Positions 20,885-33,191 of a stretch of DNA of 48,848 bases are shown piece by piece. The DNA comes from Vibrio hibernica (lineage in GTDB: Bacteria > Pseudomonadota > Gammaproteobacteria > Enterobacterales > Vibrionaceae): NCBI RefSeq assembly GCF_015223435.1, contig NZ_VHKO01000018.1, forward strand, positions 1-48,848. The letters are read 5' to 3'. The notes beneath the pieces were generated by a model. That model was not told the origin of the DNA and did no database searches. It saw only the letters and a list, made by a program, of their open reading frames with translations. The translations under genes were made by a program, and so were the position numbers. Numbering within the stretch: position 1 is the first letter of the stretch; every line of letters starts with the position of its first letter.

Positions 20885-21268
20885 ATGGGTCAGTTGATGA
20901 TTTTAAGTTATATCGCCTTAGGTGGGGCTGTTGGTGCGTGTTCGCGTTATTTAGTTTCCGAACTTTGTATCTTGTTACTCGGAAGAGGTTTTCCATATGG
21001 GACGCTCACGGTCAATGTGGTCGGCTCGGCTATAATGGGGCTATTAATCGCAGCAATGGAAAATGAATTGGTAGCGGAGTCTCCTTGGCGACTGATTATC
21101 GGCTTAGGTTTTCTGGGTGCATTCACCACATTTTCGACTTTTTCAATGGATAATGTTCTTCTTATGCAGCAAGGCGCTTTCTTCAAAATGGGCTTAAACG
21201 TGTTGTTGAATGTCGGTTTGAGTATTTCTGCTGCGTGGATAGGCTTCCATTTTTTGATTAAAAACTAA
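20885..21268 (+). CDS. crcB: Fluoride channel CrcB/Fluc
   Basis: A four-helix inner-membrane protein that exports fluoride as an antiparallel dimer. The 127 residues from the ATG at 20885 (MGQLMILSYIALGGAVGACS) match family length. Signatures are GGAVGACSRY, GTLTVNVVGS (helix 2 with the pore asparagine), and GFLGAFTTFSTFSMD (helix 3 with the phenylalanine and sodium-site motif). The frame extends 12 codons upstream to a TTG, which I reject because it lacks family similarity. There is no recognisable fluoride riboswitch upstream. Confidence 0.93.
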   Translation: MGQLMILSYIALGGAVGACSRYLVSELCILLLGRGFPYGTLTVNVVGSAIMGLLIAAMENELVAESPWRLIIGLGFLGAFTTFSTFSMDNVLLMQQGAFFKMGLNVLLNVGLSISAAWIGFHFLIKN

Positions 21269-21312
21269 GCTTAATATTGTTATAAATTCGTTATCGTCTA
21301 TACTACTTTTTA

Positions 21313-21395
21313 CTTGTCGGAGTGCCATAAGGCTGAGACCGCGTCATTGCGGGATCCGTGAACCTGATCAGGATAATACCTGCGTAGGGAACGAG
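21313..21395 (+). ncRNA. TPP riboswitch aptamer (THI element)
   Basis: Thiamine-pyrophosphate sensing leader of thiC. Conserved elements appear in order: GGAGTGCC, CTGAGA, a variable stem (CCGCG...CGCGG-like), TGAACCTGATC, GGATAATACCTGCG and GTAGGGAA. The P1 helix is CTTGT (21313-21317) with ACGAG (21391-21395). It lies 136 bases before the thiC start and controls the thiCEFSGH operon. Confidence 0.96.
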
Positions 21396-21480
21396 AGAAG
21401 AGTAATCCATATTACCCCTCTATAAATGTAGCTGTGTTTTTACATCGCAGATCTGCATTCTTGTGCATTAAAATCCGTCA

Positions 21481-24829
<3,349 letters not shown>

Positions 24830-24863
24830 TTGGATTTGAGCTTAATTTTTTAAAAGGCTACTT

Positions 24864-25628
24864 ATGAACGATTTACAGTTTCAACGCTATCAACGTCAAA
24901 TTATGGTTCCTGAAGTCGGGGAGTCGGGGCAGGCGTTATTGCTTGCCAGTAAAGTACTGATTGTTGGATGTGGTGGATTGGGTTCATCGGTCGCCTTATA
25001 TCTTGCTTCTGCTGGTGTAGGTCAGCTCGTCGTTGCCGATGGTGATTGTGTTGAATCGTCGAATTTACAACGCCAAGTCATTTATCGTGAACTCGATATT
25101 GGTGTGAATAAAGCGAAAGCAACGGTTAATCAAATCAAGCAATTGAACTCGAGTAATAAAGTACGCAGTGTTGAGTCATTTTTAGAAGACGATAGGTTAA
25201 ATCTAGAAGTGATGATGGCGGATGTAGTACTCGATTGCAGCGATAACTTTCCCACTCGCCAAGCGGTTAATAAGGCTTGTGTTGAATCGGGTACGCCATT
25301 GATTTCCGGTTCAGCTATTGGTTGGGTCGGTCAGTTAATGACTTTTGATTTTAGACAAAGTAAGCAGCCTTGTTACCACTGCGCGGTGCCGTATCAAGAT
25401 GATAGTGCTGGATTGAAATGTTCTGAAAATGGGGTAATCGGCCCAGTAGTTGGAACGTTAGGCAATTTACAGGCACTAGAAGCGATTAAGCTCATTACTC
25501 AAAACGCCAAGTTAAAACCGAATGTTCTCAATCTCTTTGATGGGCAATCACTAACTTGGCAAAAATTTAACATTAGCGTGGATCCTTCGTGCCCTATTTG
25601 TAGTCACTTATCTACCCGTCTTACTTGA
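24864..25628 (+). CDS. thiF: Sulfur-carrier adenylyltransferase ThiF
   Basis: Adenylates the C-terminus of ThiS using ATP in thiazole synthesis. The 254-residue E1-like protein has the nucleotide-binding loop GCGGLGSSVALYLASAGVG, the segment DGDCVESSNLQRQ, DCSDNFPTRQAVN, and two zinc CxxC motifs (CYHC and CPIC) near residues 170 and 245. The last five codons and the stop lie inside an ERIC-type repeat that begins at 25613, so the natural C-terminus may have been replaced. It precedes thiS by 204 bases, an unusually large gap in this otherwise tight operon. Confidence 0.95.
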   Translation: MNDLQFQRYQRQIMVPEVGESGQALLLASKVLIVGCGGLGSSVALYLASAGVGQLVVADGDCVESSNLQRQVIYRELDIGVNKAKATVNQIKQLNSSNKVRSVESFLEDDRLNLEVMMADVVLDCSDNFPTRQAVNKACVESGTPLISGSAIGWVGQLMTFDFRQSKQPCYHCAVPYQDDSAGLKCSENGVIGPVVGTLGNLQALEAIKLITQNAKLKPNVLNLFDGQSLTWQKFNISVDPSCPICSHLSTRLT

Positions 25629-25730
25629 AGCTGCAGCTTTGTTGACGATGCTCGTTCACCCCACTCACTTAGTTGAACTAAGCTCATGGGGCTTCACTTG
25701 CTTGTCGCCTCACTGCAACTACTTTGGGTA
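25613..25730 (+). repeat. ERIC (IRU) intergenic repeat between thiF and thiS
   Basis: A 118-base imperfect palindrome matching the enterobacterial repetitive intergenic consensus. The ends are TACCCGTC and TTTGGGTA. The interior carries GAAGCTGCA, GCTCGTTCACCCCACTCACT, a central TTAGTTGAACTAA, then CATGGGGCTTCACTTGCTTG and CTGCAACT. ERIC elements are known in Vibrio as well as enterics. It starts inside thiF and would fold into a large hairpin in the thi operon mRNA. Confidence 0.9.
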
Positions 25731-25832
25731 CAGATAAAATATGGTCATTAATAACCGATGACTGAGATTATTGTGACTATTTTAATGAGTAAATAAGTTG
25801 AAGGGAACGCGTTCAAATTCTTAGGAAAGAAG

Positions 25833-26033
25833 ATGAATGTAATGATTAATGGAGAAGCCATCGCATTGGATGTGCCGGTTTCTCTGAAAGGACTAATCCA
25901 AGATCTCAAGATTGAGATTCAGAATATAGCCATCACGGTAAATAATAATATTGTTCCAAAATCACGTTGGCATGAAGTGCATGTTAATGCTGGTGATGAT
26001 ATTTCACTTTTCCAAGCAATTGCCGGGGGCTAA
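25833..26033 (+). CDS. thiS: Sulfur carrier protein ThiS
   Basis: A 66-residue ubiquitin-like protein that carries sulfur as a C-terminal thiocarboxylate for the thiazole ring. The sequence ends in the required Gly-Gly (FQAIAGG). A ribosome-binding site (TAGGAAAG) precedes the ATG. It lies four bases before thiG, its partner in thiazole synthesis. Separated from thiF by the ERIC element. Confidence 0.96.
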   Translation: MNVMINGEAIALDVPVSLKGLIQDLKIEIQNIAITVNNNIVPKSRWHEVHVNAGDDISLFQAIAGG

Positions 26034-26037
26034 TTTT

Positions 26038-26865
26038 ATGAATACTCAACCATCTTATCAAAGTTCAAATCTCAGTATCGAGTCTGATACTTTCGGCTCT
26101 GATCCTCTTGTGATTGCGGATAAAGTATTTTCTTCCCGCTTATTCACCGGAACCGGAAAGTTTGCCAATAAACACACGATGTCTCAAGCATTGGCAGTTT
26201 CAGGCTCTCAGTTATCTACGATGGCGTTAAAGCGCGTCAATATACATAATCAAGATGATGATATTTTACAGCCATTAATAGAAGCCAAAATTAACCTATT
26301 ACCGAACACTTCTGGTGCTAAAAATGCCAAAGAAGCGATCATGGCAGCCGAATTGGCTCGTGAAGCGCTCGGAACCAATTGGTTAAAGTTAGAAATTCAT
26401 CCCAATCCTAAGTATCTGATGCCTGACCCGATTGAAACATTAAAAGCGGCAGAAGAGTTGGTTCGACTTGGTTTTGTGGTGCTACCATATTGTCATGCCG
26501 ATCCAGTTCTTTGTCGCCATCTTGAGCAAGTTGGTTGCGCTGCCATGATGCCACTCGGTTCACCTATTGGATCGAATAAAGGCTTAGCATCAAAAGATTT
26601 CTTAGAAATTATCATTGAGCAAGCCAACATTCCTGTGATTGTTGATGCAGGAATTGGTGCGCCTTCACATGCTGCCCAAGCGATGGAATTAGGCGCAGAT
26701 GCGGTATTAGTCAATACCGCTATTGCTGCTGCTAGCGATCCAATTATGATGGCAAGAGCATTTAAATATGCAGTAGAAGCAGGGCGATTAGCTTACCGCT
26801 CAGGGCTAGCAGGCGCGAGTCAAAAAGCGATAGCTTCCAGTCCATTAACGGCATTTTTATCTTAG
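26038..26865 (+). CDS. thiG: Thiazole synthase ThiG
   Basis: Forms the thiazole phosphate carboxylate from deoxyxylulose phosphate, dehydroglycine and ThiS-thiocarboxylate. I take the ATG at 26038 (MNTQPS, 275 residues). A frame open from 25951 overlaps thiS and is not used. Features: the N-terminal core begins at about residue 20 ([21 protein letters not shown]), the Schiff-base lysine lies in [12 protein letters not shown], and the phosphate-binding motifs are [20 protein letters not shown] and VNTAIAAA. The first 18 residues are a short extension relative to E. coli ThiG. Confidence 0.97.
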   Translation: MNTQPSYQSSNLSIESDTFGSDPLVIADKVFSSRLFTGTGKFANKHTMSQALAVSGSQLSTMALKRVNIHNQDDDILQPLIEAKINLLPNTSGAKNAKEAIMAAELAREALGTNWLKLEIHPNPKYLMPDPIETLKAAEELVRLGFVVLPYCHADPVLCRHLEQVGCAAMMPLGSPIGSNKGLASKDFLEIIIEQANIPVIVDAGIGAPSHAAQAMELGADAVLVNTAIAAASDPIMMARAFKYAVEAGRLAYRSGLAGASQKAIASSPLTAFLS

Positions 26866-26875
26866 GTGGCTTGTA

Positions 26876-27988
26876 ATGAGTTATATTGATGAATTTAAAA
26901 AATTGGATTGGGATAGTATTAAGCTATCGATTTACAGTAAAACCGCGCAGGATGTTGAACGCGCTTTAGCTAAGTCAAAGTGTGATTTAGAAGATTTCAA
27001 AGCGCTAATTTCACCTGCGGCTGAATCTTATTTAGAGGAAATGGCACAAAAATCTTATGCGTTAACACGTCAACGATTTGGTCATGCGATGGGGTTTTAT
27101 ATTCCGCTTTATCTTTCTAATCTTTGTGCTAATTCGTGTAGCTATTGTGGTTTTTCCATGGACAATCGAATTAAACGTAAAACGCTAGATCAGCATGAAA
27201 TTAGTGATGAGATAGCGGCGATCAAAAAAATGAAATTTGATAGTGTCCTATTGGTGACCGGCGAGCATGAAACCAAAGTTGGTATGAATTATTTTCGACA
27301 AATGTTGCCGTTGATTAAAAAATCATTCAGTTATCTTGCGATGGAAGTTCAACCGCTTGACCAAGATGATTACGCTGAATTGAAAACGCTCGGTTTGGAT
27401 GCGGTGATGGTGTACCAAGAAACGTATCATCCATCGACTTATGCCTTGCATCATTTACGTGGCAATAAACAAGACTTTTATTATCGGTTAGATACGCCAG
27501 ACCGATTGGCGAAAGCAGGAATAGATAAAATTGGTATTGGTGCATTAATCGGGTTGGAAGAGTGGCGAACCGACTGTTTCTTTGCTGCCAGTCATTTACA
27601 CTATTTGGAAAAGCGGTATTGGCAAAGTCGTTACTCGATTTCTTTTCCACGATTAAGGCCATGTGAAGGTGGTGTTCAGCCAAAATCTGTAATGTCAGAT
27701 AAACAACTGGTACAACTTATTTGCGCTTATCGTTTATTTAATCCACAAGTGGAATTGTCATTATCGACTCGTGAATCACCTGAGTTTCGCGACAATGTTT
27801 TAGGTTTGGGAATTACTAGCATTTCGGCGGCCTCAAAAACACAGCCAGGTGGTTATGCTAATGATGATGTTGAGCTTGAGCAGTTTGCGATTAGTGATGA
27901 GCGTTCTGCTGCATCGGTAGCAGAAGCGGTGAAATCTCGTGGTTATGAAGCAGTATGGATGGATTGGCATCATGCATACTCTGGCTAA
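26876..27988 (+). CDS. thiH: 2-iminoacetate synthase ThiH
   Basis: Radical-SAM tyrosine lyase that makes dehydroglycine for ThiG in anaerobic-type thiazole synthesis. The 370-residue protein has the CxxxCxxC cluster motif in CANSCSYCGF (about residues 84-93), followed by the usual barrel and a C-terminal auxiliary segment. Use of ThiH rather than glycine oxidase (ThiO) is typical of gammaproteobacteria. It is the last gene of the operon; its stop is followed by a perfect parS site and then a terminator. Confidence 0.97.
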   Translation: MSYIDEFKKLDWDSIKLSIYSKTAQDVERALAKSKCDLEDFKALISPAAESYLEEMAQKSYALTRQRFGHAMGFYIPLYLSNLCANSCSYCGFSMDNRIKRKTLDQHEISDEIAAIKKMKFDSVLLVTGEHETKVGMNYFRQMLPLIKKSFSYLAMEVQPLDQDDYAELKTLGLDAVMVYQETYHPSTYALHHLRGNKQDFYYRLDTPDRLAKAGIDKIGIGALIGLEEWRTDCFFAASHLHYLEKRYWQSRYSISFPRLRPCEGGVQPKSVMSDKQLVQLICAYRLFNPQVELSLSTRESPEFRDNVLGLGITSISAASKTQPGGYANDDVELEQFAISDERSAASVAEAVKSRGYEAVWMDWHHAYSG

Positions 27989-28011
27989 TTAGTGCTTCAA
28001 TTTTATCTTTA

Positions 28012-28027
28012 TGTTTCACGTGAAACA
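28012..28027. other. parS: parS site 2, between thiH stop and its terminator
   Basis: Perfect TGTTTCACGTGAAACA, extended by A and T to an 18-base palindrome (28011-28028). It lies 24 bases after thiH, 3963 bases from site 1. Confidence 0.94.
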
Positions 28028-28034
28028 TAAACTG

Positions 28035-28075
28035 AAGGCCCACAATTGACATTCATTGTGGGCCTTTTTATTTTT
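28035..28075 (+). terminator. Intrinsic terminator of the thi operon
   Basis: AAGGCCCACAAT (28035-28046) pairs perfectly with ATTGTGGGCCTT (28055-28066) and is followed by TTTTATTTTT. It closes thiCEFSGH. Confidence 0.93.
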
Positions 28076-28132
28076 GTCTACTCAAACAGTACTGGCTTAT
28101 TCCGTACTAGTTTAGCTATGTTTTGCTAACCC

Positions 28133-29929
28133 TTAACTTGCGGCATAAGACAAAGGGGCGGTCGCTTGTTTGAGCCACGCTCTCACTTCGCCTTCAACCA
28201 GAGGACTCAAATCGCTCCACACTTTTTGATGATAATCGTTTAACCAAGCTAACTCTGGGCGGTTCAACATATCAATATTGATGGCTCGAGTATCAATTGG
28301 GCAACGAGTTAAAGAGCGAAAACCAAGTAATTCAAGATCGCCATCAGACTCAACATTACCAATCAGTTCTAAGTTCTCGATACGAATACCAAATTCATCT
28401 GTACGGTAATAACCCGGCTCATTGGAAACCACCATGCCCGCTTGCAGAGCTACGCCGTTGTAAGCAGGGGAAATACGTTGTGGCCCTTCATGTACACTTA
28501 AAAAGTGGCCCACGCCATGACCGGTACCATGATCGTAATTGTAACCTTTTGCCCACAAGAATTGACGAGCTAAGATATCAAGTTGGCTGCCAGTCGTGCC
28601 TTTTGGAAAGCGTGCACTTGCTAAAGCAATATGACCTTTTAGTACCAAGGTGAACTGTTGCTTCATAAAGTCACTTGGCTGCCCAATAGCGACAGTACGT
28701 GTGATATCCGTAGTGCCATCTTGATATTGGCCACCTGAATCCACAAGATATAAACTGTTGAGAGAGAGTTTACCAAATTCAGGCTGATCAGCATGGTTGT
28801 AATGACACATCGCTGCATTACTGCCAGCGGCGGAAATGGTATCAAAACTTAAGTCAGCAAGCGTTGGGTCTTGTTCGCGATAGTATTGAAGTTTGCTCGC
28901 TAGAACATCTTCATCATGCAGTTGACCTTGTTCCACTTCTTTATCTAGCCAACTTAGAAAGTTCACCATGGCAACACCATCACGTATATGGCAATTGATC
29001 ATCCCTTGTGCTTCGACTGAGTTTTTACAAGCTTTAACGAGCAAGCATGGATCGGCAGCAGGATGGATAATGGCATTATGCTTTTGTAAGGTTAGAGTAA
29101 ACCATGCGTTACTGGTATTGGGATCAACCAGCACTTTTTTATTGGCGAGAGTGGCTAAAATATTCTCAAGATCCTGCGGTTCATGCACTCGTACATTTGG
29201 ACCAACATGTTGAGTGAAGTCACTAGGAATACGATGAGCGGCAATAAAGAAATCTACACTTGAGTCTTGATGAATAATGGCATGACTTAATAGTACCGGC
29301 AGACGAGAAACATCTAACCCGCGAATATTGAGCAACCAGCAAATAGAATCTAATTGGGTAAGAAGCGCAGCATCGGTATTGGTGTGTAGAAGGGTGTCGG
29401 CAATGTGTTGACGTTTTACTTCACTTGATTGACCTACTAATTCAAGATCCATTAATCGCATCGTGGATTCAATCGGATCAGGGCGATCTTGCCAAATAAT
29501 ATCAATCGGATTTTGATCGACACTGATCATGTTTAAATTACCAGACACTTGTAGCGATGCTTTTTCAAACCAAGTCGCTGAGTGCATTTTAGGATCAATG
29601 GCTAAGCGGGCATCTTTTTTTAAGTTTTGGGCTGCCCAAGTTAGTGGTGGCTCTTGTATTAAATGATGGTAAGAGAAAATCTCACTTGGTGTTTGTTTAG
29701 TCACTTGAATCGTATAACGACCATCGACAAAAATCGCTGCTTGCTCTTGAGTGATGATGGCTGCACCTGCTGAACCGACAAACCCTGAGATATAAGCGAG
29801 GCGTTCATTATGTTCGGGAATATATTCGCCGAGAAATTCATCTTCGTGAGGAATAATGATGGCATCTAAATTATTGGTAACCAACCATTGGCGTAAAGCT
29901 TGAATACGATCTGAAATATGGCGAGACAT
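28133..29929 (-). CDS. Xaa-Pro aminopeptidase, M24 family (long form)
   Basis: Cytosolic metallopeptidase that removes an N-terminal residue preceding proline. The 598-residue protein has two N-terminal creatinase-like domains (about 1-155 and 160-300) and a C-terminal pita-bread domain. The five metal ligands are all visible: Asp397 (LVDSGG), Asp408 (TTDITR), His471 (GTGHGVGH), Glu504 (SNEPGYY) and Glu518 (IRIENL). A C-terminal extension of the M24_C type ends the protein. This is the three-domain, eukaryotic-like form, about 155 residues longer than E. coli PepP, hence no symbol is assigned. It converges on the thi operon. Confidence 0.93.
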   Translation of the reverse strand: MSRHISDRIQALRQWLVTNNLDAIIIPHEDEFLGEYIPEHNERLAYISGFVGSAGAAIITQEQAAIFVDGRYTIQVTKQTPSEIFSYHHLIQEPPLTWAAQNLKKDARLAIDPKMHSATWFEKASLQVSGNLNMISVDQNPIDIIWQDRPDPIESTMRLMDLELVGQSSEVKRQHIADTLLHTNTDAALLTQLDSICWLLNIRGLDVSRLPVLLSHAIIHQDSSVDFFIAAHRIPSDFTQHVGPNVRVHEPQDLENILATLANKKVLVDPNTSNAWFTLTLQKHNAIIHPAADPCLLVKACKNSVEAQGMINCHIRDGVAMVNFLSWLDKEVEQGQLHDEDVLASKLQYYREQDPTLADLSFDTISAAGSNAAMCHYNHADQPEFGKLSLNSLYLVDSGGQYQDGTTDITRTVAIGQPSDFMKQQFTLVLKGHIALASARFPKGTTGSQLDILARQFLWAKGYNYDHGTGHGVGHFLSVHEGPQRISPAYNGVALQAGMVVSNEPGYYRTDEFGIRIENLELIGNVESDGDLELLGFRSLTRCPIDTRAINIDMLNRPELAWLNDYHQKVWSDLSPLVEGEVRAWLKQATAPLSYAAS

Positions 29930-30275
29930 GTTTTATCCTTAATATAATGTGCGACATTGTAGGCATTTTTTATTACTGTCATTGTTGAGATACAGTTTAA
30001 TATTAACATTAACTTTTGATTGTTAAAGTGAAGTATAAAGAAAAATAGCCTCTGAAATACATCCTTTAAGTTTATGTTCCCAATTTGAAGAGAGCGTTTG
30101 CAGGTTTCACGTGAAACCATATTTGATAACGATATTTTTGTCTTTGGTAATAAATGAAACATCAATATAAGTAAGGGGCTTTATGTGCTGAATATCATTT
30201 GCCAAAAATCATAGGAAGCGTATATTTAAGAGCTTAAAAATATAAAATATCCCACTCTGGAAAATCAAATCACTT
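29930..30275. other. 346-base intergenic region with parS variant
   Basis: Divergent region between the aminopeptidase (minus) and a small plus-strand gene. Apart from the parS variant at 30103-30118 it is very AT-rich and shows no gene. A frame on the minus strand (30165-29866) overlaps the aminopeptidase start and looks non-coding. Confidence 0.6.
30103..30118. other. parS: parS-like site 3 (outer bases changed)
   Basis: GGTTTCACGTGAAACC has the intact 14-base parS core with only the outer T/A pair changed to G/C, keeping the palindrome. It lies 2091 bases from site 2. Confidence 0.8.
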
Positions 30276-30560
30276 ATGTCTATGACCACTTATGAAATGG
30301 CTCGAATCTTAGAGCAGCTAGAAGAGAGCCCGGAAAAAGTTATGTATGGAAAGTTACTGGCTGGATTGGGAAACCAAAGCCAAGAACGAATTCGTAGTGC
30401 CGCTAAACAAGTACCGCTAGAAAACCTAAGAGATATTATTTATCAATTTCAAGCAGTTTTAGAATCACGTGAAGATGAACACATCCAACAGATTGCGCAA
30501 GAGATGAAAGATCAAGGATTCTCAGTTGCCGAATTACAGCAGTTTCTTGCTAAAAAATAA
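30276..30560 (+). CDS. Small helical protein of unknown function next to the parS cluster
   Basis: A 94-residue, acidic and almost certainly all-helical protein with no signal peptide or membrane segment. I do not recognise a family with confidence. The C-terminal segment EMKDQGFSVAELQQFLAKK resembles the end of H-NS-type proteins, and the middle (EDEHIQQIAQEM) reads like a coiled-coil linker, but no full DNA-binding motif is evident. The upstream ribosome-binding site is weak. It sits alone between the parS variant and an oppositely oriented EamA gene, with no terminator visible before the latter. Confidence 0.75.
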   Translation: MSMTTYEMARILEQLEESPEKVMYGKLLAGLGNQSQERIRSAAKQVPLENLRDIIYQFQAVLESREDEHIQQIAQEMKDQGFSVAELQQFLAKK

Positions 30561-30611
30561 ATCATATAATAAAACCCAACATCCATAATATATCAATGCA
30601 ATTAATAAGGT

Positions 30612-31520
30612 TTATCGGAACGCTTCATTTCGTTTAAATTTTATTTGCTGAATTATCAAACCAATTAAAATAAGTACTAAGCCAATAATTGTCGATGGAT
30701 AGATTGTTTCGCCTATAATTTGAGAAAGTAGTAACAATGAAATAAAAGGCGAAAGGAAAATAAAGTTACTGATACGAGCAGTATTAGACGTTAACTTTAA
30801 TGCACTTAACCATAAGACAAAAGTGATCCCCATTTCAAACAATCCAACATAAGAAACTGCCATCCAACCTTGCCAAGTAATCTGGCTCCATGAATGACCT
30901 TCATACCAAGCCAAGCTAGCCGAAAATGGCAATGACACTAAGAAACCAAGCAATACTACTACGACAGGATCAGATTTGTTTTTCGTATTGAGGATCCAAT
31001 AAGAGGCCCATAAAAGTGTGGATAATAAGGCAAGAGTAACGCCAAGAGGGCTATCAAAATTAAGTGCGAATAAATCACCTTTCGTTGCGATCACCAAAAC
31101 GCCAAAGTAACCTAAACCACATGCGAACCAATCTTGACGACGAATTTTTTGACCGAGAAAAATCGACGCCATTAAAGTTAATGTAATTGCCCAACTGTAA
31201 TTGAGAGGCTGGGCTTGAGAGGCAGGTAAAAGCTCATAGGCTTTAAATAATATTAAGTAATAGGCGAATGGATTGATTAACCCAAGTAAAAGGAAAAACC
31301 AAGGATTACTTAAAAAGACGTTGCCTATTTGCTTAAGCTTTCCTTGATAGCTACAAATAAACAGTAATGTGACGGCGGAGACAATGCTTGCGATTACTAG
31401 CATTTGAATTGGGCTAAACTGCGCTAATGTAAGTTTAAAAGCAGTGGCAACCGTTGACCAAAGTAATACCGCACAAAGTCCAAGAATGATGGCAGTACGT
31501 TCATTTTTTATCTCGCTCAT
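30612..31520 (-). CDS. EamA/DMT-family transporter
   Basis: A 302-residue inner-membrane protein with ten hydrophobic segments in two EamA repeats (about 10-140 and 155-295), the layout of drug/metabolite transporters. The first repeat contains CAVLLWSTVATAFKLTL and the second LLSTLLWASYWILN, matching the family's repeated W-containing helices. Substrate is unknown; relatives export amino acids or other metabolites. It stands alone and converges with the small plus-strand gene before it. Confidence 0.9.
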   Translation of the reverse strand: MSEIKNERTAIILGLCAVLLWSTVATAFKLTLAQFSPIQMLVIASIVSAVTLLFICSYQGKLKQIGNVFLSNPWFFLLLGLINPFAYYLILFKAYELLPASQAQPLNYSWAITLTLMASIFLGQKIRRQDWFACGLGYFGVLVIATKGDLFALNFDSPLGVTLALLSTLLWASYWILNTKNKSDPVVVVLLGFLVSLPFSASLAWYEGHSWSQITWQGWMAVSYVGLFEMGITFVLWLSALKLTSNTARISNFIFLSPFISLLLLSQIIGETIYPSTIIGLVLILIGLIIQQIKFKRNEAFR

Positions 31521-31624
31521 TGGTTATCCATTTCAATGTTGGTAAGGAAGATTCGATAAGATGCTGGACATTTATACAGTATCTAATATTATTTATGTAA
31601 GTAAAACAAGCCATAAGGGTTTAT

Positions 31625-33139
31625 ATGCACGGGTTCACTTATGATAACGATTTGATAACACTTTGCCTAATAGGGATGACGATTAGCTTGATGATGCTTG
31701 CAGTTTGGCTTCGTTACCGATATCAATCCAAGCAATTGGCAATAGAAGAGAAGCACATTGGTGAAGTGAATTTACTGCAACAAACTATTCAGCACTTGCA
31801 GCAATCTAATTTCGAACATCAAAAAGAATTAGAGCAGCTTGATATGGCTCGTGATAAATCAGAATTTGATGCTCGTCAAGCTTATGGGGAATTGATGGCA
31901 AGTAAGGAGAAGCTAAATTATTTAGAGCTTCAACAAGCTGAAATGCAGCAATTAAAGCAAACGAATCAACAGATACAGCAACAATTGAGTGACTATAAAA
32001 CCTCGAACCGAGAATTAGAAGTTCGGCATACTGAATCACAAAAAGCCGCGCAAGAAAAATTGCAGATATTAGAGCAAGCAGAGCAAAGATTAAAAGTTGA
32101 ATTTGAAAGTTTAGCCAACCAAGTCTTTGAAGCAAAAGTAAAAAGTGTCGATGAGCAGAATAAACTTAGTTTAGACGGGTTATTATCGCCACTAAAAGAG
32201 CAGCTGCATGGATTTAAACAACAAGTTGATACTAGTTTTAATTATGAAGCAAAAGAACGTCATACTTTGGTGCATGAAATTCGTCATTTGCAAAAATTGA
32301 ATCAACAAATGGCGCAAGATGCCGTTAACCTGACTCAAGCGCTGAAAGGTGACAACAAACAGCAGGGTAATTGGGGGGAGGTCGTTCTCGCCAATGTATT
32401 AAAAGATTCGGGGCTGCGTGAAGGCCATGAGTATCAAACCCAGGTCAGTTTGAATCATGAGAATGGTAAACGTTATCAACCGGATGTGATTGTTAATTTA
32501 CCTGAGAATAAACAAGTCGTTATTGATTCCAAAATGACGTTAGTGGCGTTTGAACGTTATTTTAATGGGGCGACTGATGCAGACAAATCTAAAGCTATTA
32601 ATGAGCATTTGATCGCGATGAGGAGTCATATCAAGTTACTTAGCCAAAAGGATTATCACCAATTGCAGGGGATCACCTCACTTGATTATGTCTTGATGTT
32701 TATCCCAATTGAGCCTGCCTTTCAATTGGCGATGGAAGCGGATCCTCGCTTGGTGAAAGATGCGATGGAACAAAATATCATCTTGGTCAGCCCAACTACT
32801 TTATTGGTTGCGTTGCGCACGATTAATCATTTATGGCGTAATGAAAGGCAGAATCAGAATGCTAAACTTATCGCCGATAAAGCCAGTAAGCTATATGACA
32901 AAATGCGTTTGTTCATTGATGATATGGATGCTATGGGAACCGCATTAAATCGAGCGCAATCGAGCTATCAAGGCGCGATGAATAAATTATCACAAGGCAA
33001 AGGTAACCTGATTCGCCAAGCCGAAGGGTTTAAAAATTTAGGGGTTGAAGTTAAAAAAGAGATAGCACCTCATTTGGCAGAAATTGCACAAAATGATTTT
33101 CACAATGACAGACAATCGCTTGAGGATAAAGTAAACTAA
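31625..33139 (+). CDS. rmuC: DNA recombination protein RmuC
   Basis: A membrane-anchored nuclease-like protein that limits inversions and rearrangements. The 504 residues have an N-terminal membrane helix (LCLIGMTISLMMLAVWL, about 12-28), a long glutamine-rich coiled coil (about 35-165), then the RmuC domain with a PD-(D/E)xK-like core: GNWGEVVL, QPDVIVNLP and VVIDSKM. It sits 52 bases upstream of ubiE on the same strand, an order (rmuC-ubiE-ubiJ-ubiB) shared with E. coli. The precise nuclease activity is not established. Confidence 0.95.
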   Translation: MHGFTYDNDLITLCLIGMTISLMMLAVWLRYRYQSKQLAIEEKHIGEVNLLQQTIQHLQQSNFEHQKELEQLDMARDKSEFDARQAYGELMASKEKLNYLELQQAEMQQLKQTNQQIQQQLSDYKTSNRELEVRHTESQKAAQEKLQILEQAEQRLKVEFESLANQVFEAKVKSVDEQNKLSLDGLLSPLKEQLHGFKQQVDTSFNYEAKERHTLVHEIRHLQKLNQQMAQDAVNLTQALKGDNKQQGNWGEVVLANVLKDSGLREGHEYQTQVSLNHENGKRYQPDVIVNLPENKQVVIDSKMTLVAFERYFNGATDADKSKAINEHLIAMRSHIKLLSQKDYHQLQGITSLDYVLMFIPIEPAFQLAMEADPRLVKDAMEQNIILVSPTTLLVALRTINHLWRNERQNQNAKLIADKASKLYDKMRLFIDDMDAMGTALNRAQSSYQGAMNKLSQGKGNLIRQAEGFKNLGVEVKKEIAPHLAEIAQNDFHNDRQSLEDKVN

Positions 33140-33191
33140 GCGTTCTTTTATTGGCCCAGATCCTCACTGAGATTGAATAATCGGAATAACC

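Noticed and set aside
25951..26037. Upstream extension of thiG overlapping thiS
   Set aside because: The extra 29 residues are out-of-frame thiS and unlike ThiG; the ATG at 26038 sits properly after the thiS stop.
29866..30165. Minus-strand frame of 99 codons overlapping the aminopeptidase start
   Set aside because: Very AT-rich, no ribosome-binding site, spans the parS variant and has no family resemblance.
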